A stretch of 34,445 nucleotides of DNA from Oscillospiraceae bacterium (GTDB taxonomy: Bacteria > Bacillota > Clostridia > Oscillospirales > Oscillospiraceae), in assembly GCA_017473225.1 (NCBI GenBank), contig JAFUMG010000055.1:1-34445 (forward strand), in the 5' to 3' direction. The notes beneath the pieces were generated by a model that saw only the letters and a program-made list of their open reading frames with translations, did no database searches and was not told the origin of the DNA. A program made the position numbers and the translations under genes. Of the stretch, positions 1-6,737 are shown one piece after another. Numbering within the stretch: the stretch's first letter is position 1; every line of letters begins with the position of its first letter.

Positions 1-1
1 C

Positions 2-90
2 TAGTGTAAAATGTGTGTAGGACAATATGCTTACCTCCGTGTTCATGTTTGTGTAGCAACTACATTTTACACTAAGGTTTGCATATTGTC
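2..90. repeat. Two interleaved perfect inverted repeats
   Basis: Positions 2-14 (TAGTGTAAAATGT) are the exact reverse complement of 62-74, and 21-30 (GACAATATGC) of 81-90. The order is A-B-A'-B', so the pairs cross rather than nest. If transcribed, this could form an H-type pseudoknot with a 13-bp and a 10-bp stem. As DNA it could be the end of a mobile element or a set of protein-binding sites. The window starts here, so the left context is unknown. Confidence 0.7.
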
Positions 91-115
91 TTATTTTATT
101 TTGGGGTGTTGCACT

Positions 116-193
116 TCAGATTGTAACCTGCCCAGCCCCCTCGTCAGAGGGGGCCTTGGGTGCGGTGCAAATCTGAACAAAAAACTACAATCC
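116..193. mobile_element. Remnant of a MITE-like intergenic repeat
   Basis: The stretch has an inner hairpin (GCCCCCTC at 135-142 pairing with GAGGGGGC at 147-154). It ends in AAAAACTACAATCC at 180-193, which resembles the outer terminal repeat of the elements at 14.0, 17.7, 22.1 and 30.3 kb. The left end (GATTGTAACC) is poorly preserved. It looks like a shortened member of the same family. Confidence 0.4.
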
Positions 194-198
194 AAAGC

Positions 199-228
199 AA
201 AAATGGGCCCGTCCTTTCGGACGGGCCC
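199..228 (-). terminator. Rho-independent terminator of the SLH protein gene
   Basis: The 10-bp stem at 205-214/219-228 has a GAAA loop when read on the minus strand. It is followed by ATTTTT, 15 bases after the stop codon of the gene at 244-2529. Confidence 0.9.
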
Positions 229-243
229 GGAATGATATAGGGA

Positions 244-2529
244 TCAGGCGATATCGCGATACAGGAAGGTCACGATCTGGCCGCGGGTGCATTCGCCATC
301 GGGATTGAAGACATCATCAGAGCCATAGCCATTGGTGATGCCGTTCTCAACGGCCCACAGGACTGCCTTGTAGTAGAACGCGCCGCTCTTGACATCCTTG
401 AAGGGATTGGCAGAGCTCTGGGGAGCGGGCTTGTTTTCGTAGCGCCACAGGAAGGTCACGACCTGGCCGCGGGTGCAGATGCCGTCGGGATTGAAGGTGT
501 AACGACTGCCATAACCATCGGTAATACCGTTCTCAACGGCCCACAGAACTGCCTTGTAGTAGAAGTCCTTCTTGCTGATATCCGTGAAGGTGGTGGAGGT
601 GCTCTCGGGCTCGGGGCTGCCGGCCGCGCGCCACAGGAAGGTCACGATCTGACCGCGGGTGCATTCGCCGTTGGGATTGAAGATATCATCGGCGCCGTAG
701 CCATTGGTAATACCCTCATTGACTGCCCACAGGACCGCGTCATAGTAGAAGTCCTTCTTCTTGACGTCCTTGAAGGGGTTGACCAGAACCACAGGCTCCT
801 CCTCTTCAACCTCGACCTGGCCTTCCAGCACGATCTCAGCGGCGGGCCAGTTCCAGTCGGCGTCGGGGGAAACCACGACCTGGATGATGATCTCATCACC
901 GGCGGCCACATCGAGGGAGACGGTGCCGTCATTGCTGTCGGACATCCAAGCGGTCTCGTAGTTGGACATATTGGTCAGGATCACGTCATACTCAACGCCC
1001 GCGGTGGCGCTGGAGGCAGTCAGCTTCAGGGTGCCCTCGGTTTCAACGGTCCAGGTGTAGTAATAGCCCTGGCTGTTGCCCGCCTGCAGGGAAACGTCGA
1101 TCTGCTCAACGCCGGTCAGGACCTCGGGGTTCATCTGGGAACCAGCGGGGTAAACCATCTCGCCGGTCATGGAAATTTCAGCGGCGGGATAGTTCCAGCT
1201 GTCGTCGGCATAAACAGAAACCTGAATGATGACCTGGTCACCGGCGGCGACATCCAGGGAAAGGGTGCCGTCATCGCTGTCCTGCAGCCATGCCATCTGA
1301 TAGGTGGACATGTTGGTCATGACCACTTCGTACTCCACGCCCTCGGTGGCTTCGCCCATGGTCAGGACCAGGGTGCCCTCGCCCCGGGAATACCAGCTGT
1401 AGTAGTAGCCCTGGCTGTTGCCTTCCTCGATGGAAGCGTTGATCTGCTCAATGCTGAGCAGATATTCGGGGTTCATCTGGGTACCAACGGGGTACACCAT
1501 TTCGCCGGTCATGGAAATTTCAGCGGCGGGCCAGTTCCAGTCGTCGTCAGGAGCAACCGCCACCTGAATGATGACCTGGTCACCGGCGGCCACGTCCATG
1601 GACACCGTGCCATTGTCGCTGTCGGACAGCCATGCCATCTGATAGTTGGACATATTGGTCAGGATCACATCGTACTCCACGCCCTCGGTGGCTTCGCCCA
1701 CGGTCAGAACCAGAGTGCCTTCGCCACGGGAATACCAGCTGTAGTAGTAGCCCTGGTCGTTGCCCTCCTCGATGGAGACATTGATCTGCTCCACGCTGAA
1801 CAGGGCCTCAGGGTTCATCTGGGTGCCCACGGGATAAATGAAGTCGCCGGTCAGAGTGGTCTCGACAGCGGAATAGTTGTAGGTGGAATCGGGAACCGCC
1901 ACGACCTGAATGGTGACGGTGTCACCGGCCTTCACGTCGATGGAGACGGTGCCGTCCTCGCTGTAGGACATCTGGGGATAGGAGGCGCTGCCGGTGCTGC
2001 TCAGGATCACGTCAAACTTGGTCTCATCATAATCCGCAGCGGAAATAACCAGAGTACCGTCAGCACGGGAGGTCCAGTTATAATAGTAGCCCTGGTCATT
2101 GCCCTCCTCGATGGAAACATTGATCTGCGCAATGCCGAAAAGCGCCTCGGGATTCATCATGGAACCGACGGGATAGGCAAAGGACAGGCTGTAGGTGGCA
2201 TCAACGCTGGAAGTCAGGGTGAATTCCTTCACGGGAGAAGCCACGCCGGAGGCAGTAAACTCAACCGTGATCACGCCATTTTCATCGGCCGCATAAGTAG
2301 TTCCATTGTAGACAACGACCGCGTCAGCCGCGTCAGAAATGGTCAGGGTCGTACCGGTAAACTTGCCGCCATAGGTCGCGGTCTCGCCTGCGGCAAGGAC
2401 CGCTTCATAGGGGGCAGTGATGTCGGTGATGTAGATGGTTTCGGTTTCCTCCGTGTCCGCGGCAAAGGCAACGGTCGTCATGGACATGATCATCGCGATT
2501 GCCAGCACCAGAGAAAGTACTTTTTTCAT
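244..2529 (-). CDS. Secreted SLH-domain surface protein with four PPC-like repeats
   Basis: A 761-residue exported protein. Residues 1-24 form a Sec signal peptide with an AFA-A cleavage site and no lipobox. Residues 25-118 are a beta-rich module containing VVYNGTTY, a motif also seen in the two large lipoproteins upstream. Residues 119-571 hold four tandem copies of a 113-114 residue domain. Each copy starts YPxGxxMNPE, contains GYYYxW, and resembles bacterial pre-peptidase C-terminal (PPC) beta-sandwiches. Residues 584-761 are three SLH domains (FxDV...FYYxAVLWAVxxGIT.GYG...FNPxxxCTRGQ). SLH domains normally bind pyruvylated secondary cell-wall polymer, so the protein should sit on the cell surface. 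The start follows GAGGAGG at good spacing. It is the last gene of the minus-strand cluster, but a terminator precedes it, so it may have its own promoter. Ligand unknown. Confidence 0.88.
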   Translation of the reverse strand: MKKVLSLVLAIAMIMSMTTVAFAADTEETETIYITDITAPYEAVLAAGETATYGGKFTGTTLTISDAADAVVVYNGTTYAADENGVITVEFTASGVASPVKEFTLTSSVDATYSLSFAYPVGSMMNPEALFGIAQINVSIEEGNDQGYYYNWTSRADGTLVISAADYDETKFDVILSSTGSASYPQMSYSEDGTVSIDVKAGDTVTIQVVAVPDSTYNYSAVETTLTGDFIYPVGTQMNPEALFSVEQINVSIEEGNDQGYYYSWYSRGEGTLVLTVGEATEGVEYDVILTNMSNYQMAWLSDSDNGTVSMDVAAGDQVIIQVAVAPDDDWNWPAAEISMTGEMVYPVGTQMNPEYLLSIEQINASIEEGNSQGYYYSWYSRGEGTLVLTMGEATEGVEYEVVMTNMSTYQMAWLQDSDDGTLSLDVAAGDQVIIQVSVYADDSWNYPAAEISMTGEMVYPAGSQMNPEVLTGVEQIDVSLQAGNSQGYYYTWTVETEGTLKLTASSATAGVEYDVILTNMSNYETAWMSDSNDGTVSLDVAAGDEIIIQVVVSPDADWNWPAAEIVLEGQVEVEEEEPVVLVNPFKDVKKKDFYYDAVLWAVNEGITNGYGADDIFNPNGECTRGQIVTFLWRAAGSPEPESTSTTFTDISKKDFYYKAVLWAVENGITDGYGSRYTFNPDGICTRGQVVTFLWRYENKPAPQSSANPFKDVKSGAFYYKAVLWAVENGITNGYGSDDVFNPDGECTRGQIVTFLYRDIA
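817..2175 (-). repeat. Four tandem ~340-bp repeats inside the SLH protein gene
   Basis: The coding repeats start near 2175, 1836, 1494 and 1152. The second and third copies are the most alike (both contain GYYYSWYSRGEGTLVLT), suggesting recent duplication. They encode the PPC-like domains; they are not a CRISPR array. Confidence 0.8.
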
Positions 2530-2582
2530 AGTTGTTTTGCCTCCTCATTCGAGATTATTTTGTGGCGCTCCGCAGAGCACCG

Positions 2583-2613
2583 AAAAACCCGGGAAAATCA
2601 GTCCGGGATTTTT
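2583..2613 (-). terminator. Bidirectional terminator between the lipoprotein and SLH genes
   Basis: A CCCGG/CCGGG stem (2588-2592/2603-2607) is flanked by A5 and T5, so it can work on either strand. A second, stronger hairpin without a T-tract (2623-2631/2636-2644) lies between it and the stop codon of the upstream gene. Together they suggest the SLH gene is at least partly uncoupled from the upstream operon. Confidence 0.65.
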
Positions 2614-2647
2614 CCTTCAGGACTCCCCGGATTGCTCCGGGGAGATT

Positions 2648-3420
2648 TTACTGCACATAGCAGCAGCAGAACATCCAGGCGATCTCCGTATTCAGGCCTT
2701 CCACGCCGCTGAACAGGTAGTTGCCGTTGGCGCTGTCCCACCAGCCCTTGCTTTCGCCGCCGTTGATGAGCATGTAGTAAAGGTCCTCGGTCATGGGATA
2801 GACACCGTAGCCCTCGGCATCGATGCTCTCCACATACCGGCACATGCATTCGGTGTAGTCTTCCTTCTTCACAAAGGCGCCGGTCTCATCCCGGAAGGTC
2901 TTGCCGAAGCTGGTGCCGCCGTGGCCCTCATAGCCCAGCATCTTGTAGAAGGAGACGTAGGGTGCGTTGGGGCCCAGGTCCACATAGAGGATAGGACCGT
3001 CGGCACTGTTCAGGTGATAGTAGCCGTCCGCGCCCAGGACCGGGGTGAAGTCCGCCGTCGCTCCGGCGATGTTCACATAGGTCAGGCTCTGGCCCTCGCT
3101 GAGGGTCAGCTTGAAGGCCGTGGGCGGGGTCTGGGCCTGGTAGACCTCGGCGGGGATGTCGGACTCATCCAGCACCGCGTCGCCGGTCCGGATCACCTCG
3201 ATCACGCACTCGGAAGCTCCGGTGACACCGATGATACAGACGGTGCCCAGATTGCTCTCCTTGACGTTCCGGGTAAAGGCGTTGTCCGCGTAGTCCGTGG
3301 ACGCGGTCTGATCCAGGATAAAGGAGGTCGTACCGCCCCAGTAGCTGATGACCGCGGAGGGGCTGGAGGTGGTGAAGCGGTAAGTACCGGCTTCGGTGGG
3401 AGTAAACAGGAAGTAGTTGA
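2648..3420 (-). repeat. Long direct repeat, copy 1 (with 5965-6737)
   Basis: The 3' ends of the two large lipoprotein genes are colinear at a constant offset of 3317 bp. In the best-preserved part the proteins differ at only a few residues over about 90. This points to recent duplication or gene conversion. Recombination between the copies would delete the small lipoprotein gene at 5451. Confidence 0.75.
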
Positions 3421-5389
3421 CCACATTCGCCTGCATACCGCTGACATAGGTGCCGCCCACATACAGGATGTTGGCCGTACCCACATACAGCTCCTCCGTC
3501 TCGCCGGTCAGGCCGCCGGCCACATGGAGCACCAGCTCCGTGACATCGCCGGTCAGGACCGCCGCATTCGGATCATAGTAGAGTCCCTCCTGGCTGAAAG
3601 CCAGGGACACGGTATAGCTGCCCTTGTCCAGGGTGGCCCGGGCCTTGCCCTCGGCATCGGTGGTGCCCAGAGCTACCGCGGTGCCGTCCTTCAGGAACTG
3701 CACCACCACGTTGGGCTGGGGCACGCCGTCACAGTCCAGGACCGTCACCGTGTAATCCACACTGATGATCTCCGGCTCCGTGGGCTCCTGGGCTTCCTCC
3801 TTCGTCAGGACGATGGTCCGCTCGGGTGCCTCGGCCGTCAGCTCGAAAACCGTCTCTTCCGCGATATAGCCCTCCGGCAGCTCCAGTGTAAAGGTATAGG
3901 CGCCGACAGGCATCTTGATCACAGCCACGCCCTCGGCGTTGGTGGTCATTTCCAAGGTGGCATTGTCTGCCTGGACCGTCAGGCGCACATCCGCCATGGG
4001 CTGGCCATCCCCGTCGGTCACCGTTACGGTATAGGCGGCCCGGTCGGAATCATCCTCCTCCAGCAGCGCGTCCGCCTCGAAGGATGCCAGAGATTTCAGC
4101 TCGGCGGCGGGATAGGTGCCGTCCTCCGCGGGCAGCGCCACCACGATCACCGTCAGCACATCGCCCTGGTTCATCTGGATGGAAACCGTGGTGATCAGGG
4201 TATCCACATCGGTGATGGCGTCATCGCTCAGGGTGCGGTAGTCGCCGGTATCGGAATTGTAGAGCAGGTAATCGCACTCCACACCCTCGGTACCGCTGAG
4301 ATACCGCAGCGTCACAACGCCGTCGGCCTCCGCCGTATACTGATAGTAATAACCCTCGTCATTGCCCGCTTCCAGAATGGTGGTGAATTCACCCATCCGC
4401 AGCTGGGCGGGATGGGCCGCGGTGCCATAGATGTAGTCAAAGCTCAGCGTCACGGCCTTGGCCGCGCCGCCGGTGTTGCCGATGGCCAGGAGCACGGGAG
4501 TCTTGACATCTCCCTCCGCCATGGACACAAGGATCTTGCCGTTTTCAGCGCTGTAGGTCACGCCGCCATAAACGACCCGGGCGTCCGGATCCTCGATGGT
4601 CAGGTTGGTACCGTTGACGCCGTAAATATTGTAGTACTGGTAGTCCCCTGCCCCAATCTGCTCCGTCACCGCGGTGCTGGGGATCTGGTCCACCGTCAGG
4701 GTGTAGGGATTGCTTTCGGAACCCAGGGGCCAGGTGAAGCTGACGGTATAGGCGGCCGCTTCGGCACTCCGGCTGCCGATCTGCAGGGGAACAGGCTTGT
4801 TCTCCGGGTCGGAAGCCAGGGCCACGGTCACGACGCCCTCCTGCGCTTCGTAGGTGACGCCGTCATAGACCACATAGGCGTCGGCGCTCTCGATGGTCAG
4901 CACCGCGCCGCAAACACTGTACACCTTATAGGCAACCGTCTGCTCCGCGGGGATCTTCACCGTATCAAAGGAGCCCAGCTCCTGGTCAAAGAGCTCCGCG
5001 TAGGGGTTGCCCTCGGTGCCGGGGGCGTCCACCGTGAGTACTTCCGGGGTGACTTCGCCGGAGCCGCTGTCCGTGTCATCCGTAGTCCCGCCGATGGTCC
5101 CGCTGCCGGAGCCGCCGCCGGTGAAACCGCCGGTGCCGCCGGGGCTGGAACTGCCGCCGGAAGAGCTGGGCTCCGTGGCTTCCGTGGGCTCCTCGGTGGG
5201 CTCTTCCGTCGCTTCGGTGGCCTCCGTGGGCTCCTCCGTCGCCTCGGTGGGAGCCTGTGTTGACTGCTCCGTTGCGGAAGGATCAGCCGGTTCCTTCTCC
5301 CCGCCGCAGGTAACCAGCAGCAGGATGACGCACAGCACCAGGCAAACCAGACCAGCGATCAGGCCGATCAGTTTTTTATTGTATTTCAT
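2648..5389 (-). CDS. Large lipoprotein with PPC-like, Cna-B-like and shared C-terminal modules
   Basis: 913 residues from the ATG at 5389, placed five bases after AAGGAGG; a GTG one codon earlier is too close to that site. A hydrophobic segment ends in LLVTC (Cys28), a slightly unusual lipobox. Residues about 35-110 are a Thr/Glu/Pro then Gly/Ser linker typical of surface lipoproteins. Then come two VVYxGxTY modules, one PPC-like domain (AGNDEGYYYQY), and two transthyretin-like Cna-B/SpaA-type domains starting YTVTV. A beta domain with YFLFTPTEAGTYRF and a C-terminal module ending EIAWMFCCCYVQ complete it. The last ~255 residues are nearly identical to those of the gene at 5965. There is no thioredoxin domain. 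Probably anchored on the outer face of the membrane; substrate unknown. Confidence 0.85.
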   Translation of the reverse strand: MKYNKKLIGLIAGLVCLVLCVILLLVTCGGEKEPADPSATEQSTQAPTEATEEPTEATEATEEPTEEPTEATEPSSSGGSSSPGGTGGFTGGGSGSGTIGGTTDDTDSGSGEVTPEVLTVDAPGTEGNPYAELFDQELGSFDTVKIPAEQTVAYKVYSVCGAVLTIESADAYVVYDGVTYEAQEGVVTVALASDPENKPVPLQIGSRSAEAAAYTVSFTWPLGSESNPYTLTVDQIPSTAVTEQIGAGDYQYYNIYGVNGTNLTIEDPDARVVYGGVTYSAENGKILVSMAEGDVKTPVLLAIGNTGGAAKAVTLSFDYIYGTAAHPAQLRMGEFTTILEAGNDEGYYYQYTAEADGVVTLRYLSGTEGVECDYLLYNSDTGDYRTLSDDAITDVDTLITTVSIQMNQGDVLTVIVVALPAEDGTYPAAELKSLASFEADALLEEDDSDRAAYTVTVTDGDGQPMADVRLTVQADNATLEMTTNAEGVAVIKMPVGAYTFTLELPEGYIAEETVFELTAEAPERTIVLTKEEAQEPTEPEIISVDYTVTVLDCDGVPQPNVVVQFLKDGTAVALGTTDAEGKARATLDKGSYTVSLAFSQEGLYYDPNAAVLTGDVTELVLHVAGGLTGETEELYVGTANILYVGGTYVSGMQANVVNYFLFTPTEAGTYRFTTSSPSAVISYWGGTTSFILDQTASTDYADNAFTRNVKESNLGTVCIIGVTGASECVIEVIRTGDAVLDESDIPAEVYQAQTPPTAFKLTLSEGQSLTYVNIAGATADFTPVLGADGYYHLNSADGPILYVDLGPNAPYVSFYKMLGYEGHGGTSFGKTFRDETGAFVKKEDYTECMCRYVESIDAEGYGVYPMTEDLYYMLINGGESKGWWDSANGNYLFSGVEGLNTEIAWMFCCCYVQ

Positions 5390-5450
5390 CACGCCCTCCT
5401 TCCATTGTCATCAATCAACAACGTTGGGGTTAATCTGATTATCTTGGGTA

Positions 5451-5861
5451 TCAGCCAACGGCCTTCAGGGTCAGGGTCATCTCGGTGGAACCGGACTCAA
5501 AATAGAAGTTCTCGGCTTCGGCCTCATAGCCTTCGGGAACGGACAGGAAGCTCACCTTGTAGTCAGCTTCTTCCACGGTCCACTGGGCAACGCCGGAGGC
5601 GTCGGTCACCGCGGGGATGCAGGCATCCAGGCAGATCTGGACCATGGTGCCGGCCATGGGGTTGCCTTCGCCGTCCACGACGGTGACGGTGTAGGTGACC
5701 ATGCCCTCAGCCACGGGGGCTTCGGTCTCGGCTTCGGTGGGAGCCTCCGTCACAACAACGGGAGCTTCGGTAGTCGCGGGGGTGTCGTTTTCAGCGCTGC
5801 CGCAGGCGCACAGGCCCAGGACCAGGCACAGCGCCAGCACGGCGGAAACAAATTTCTTCAT
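5451..5861 (-). CDS. Small lipoprotein with one Cna-B-like domain
   Basis: 136 residues. The signal peptide ends in a clear lipobox LCAC (Cys20), followed by a Thr/Glu/Ala/Pro-rich linker (about 25-52) and one compact transthyretin-like domain (YTVTVVDGEGNPMAGTMVQI...). The domain matches the Cna-B-like units of its larger neighbours. It has strong GGAGGAGG translation signals. It lies between the two large lipoprotein genes with gaps of about 60 and 100 bases, and looks like a single-domain member of the cluster. Role unknown; it might be a spacer or partner in a surface assembly. Confidence 0.8.
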   Translation of the reverse strand: MKKFVSAVLALCLVLGLCACGSAENDTPATTEAPVVVTEAPTEAETEAPVAEGMVTYTVTVVDGEGNPMAGTMVQICLDACIPAVTDASGVAQWTVEEADYKVSFLSVPEGYEAEAENFYFESGSTEMTLTLKAVG

Positions 5862-5922
5862 GGTATATTTCCTCCTCCTGTCCGGCTCTTCGCCGGGCGG
5901 ATATCATTTTCGGTTTTGTGGG

Positions 5923-5948
5923 CCCCGGACTTCCGGAGAAGTCCGGGG
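5923..5948. other. Intergenic stem-loop between two lipoprotein genes
   Basis: A 10-bp perfect stem CCCCGGACTT/AAGTCCGGGG has a 6-base loop. On the minus strand no T-tract follows it, so it is more likely an mRNA-stabilising or processing hairpin than a terminator for the operon. Confidence 0.5.
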
Positions 5949-5964
5949 ATTTGTGGTTTTTGTG

Positions 5965-6737
5965 TTACTGAACGTAGCAGCAGCAGAACATCCAGGCGAT
6001 CTCGGTGTTCAGATTTGTGATGCTGCTGAAGAGATAGTTGGGGCTTTCGCTGTCCCACCAGCCCTTGTAGTCGCCGCCCTGCCGCAGCATGTAGTACAGG
6101 TCCTCGGTCATGGGATACACGCCGTAACCCTCGGAATCGATGGCCTCCACATACAGGCACATGCAGTCGGTATAATCTTCCTTCTTCACAAGGCCGCCGT
6201 TTTCATCCCGGAATACCTGGGTGAAGCTGGTGCCGCCGTGGCCCTCGTAGCCCAGCATCTTGTAGAAGGAGACATAGGGCGCGTTGGGACCCAGATCCAC
6301 ATACAGGATGGGACCGTCGGCGCTGTTCAGGTGGTAGTAGCCATCCGCGCCCAGGACCGGGGTGTAGTCCGCCGTCGCGCCCGCCACATTCACATAGGTC
6401 AGGCTCTGGCCCTGGCTGAGGGTCAGCTTAAAGGCCGTGGGGGGTGTGGTGGCTTCATAGACCTCGGCGGGGATGTCGGATTCATCCAGCACCGCGTCGC
6501 CGGTCCGGGTGATCAGCAGGAAGCATTCCTCCGCGCCGGTGACGCCGATGATGCAGTCCACGCCGATGTTCCGCTCCTTGATGTTCAGAGTGAAGGCATT
6601 ATCCGCGTAGTCGGTGCCGCCGGTCATATCGCTGATGAAGTACACCGAGCCGCCCCAGTAGCTGATCACAGCGGAAGGATCAGAGGTGGTAAACCGGTAG
6701 GTGCCGGGTTCGGTGGGGGTAAAGATGAAGTAATTGG
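5965..6737 (-). repeat. Long direct repeat, copy 2 (with 2648-3420)
   Basis: Partner of the repeat at 2648. It encodes the same FTPT-type domain plus C-terminal module, in the same reading frame and without indels in the part compared. Confidence 0.75.

Noticed and set aside
11..235. Plus-strand ORF at the left edge (74 codons)
   Set aside because: It runs through inverted repeats, a repeat remnant and the terminator of the opposite gene, and has no SD.
817..2175. Regular ~340-bp repeats considered as a CRISPR or satellite array
   Set aside because: The repeats are far too long for CRISPR and keep the reading frame of a surface-protein gene with PPC-like domains.
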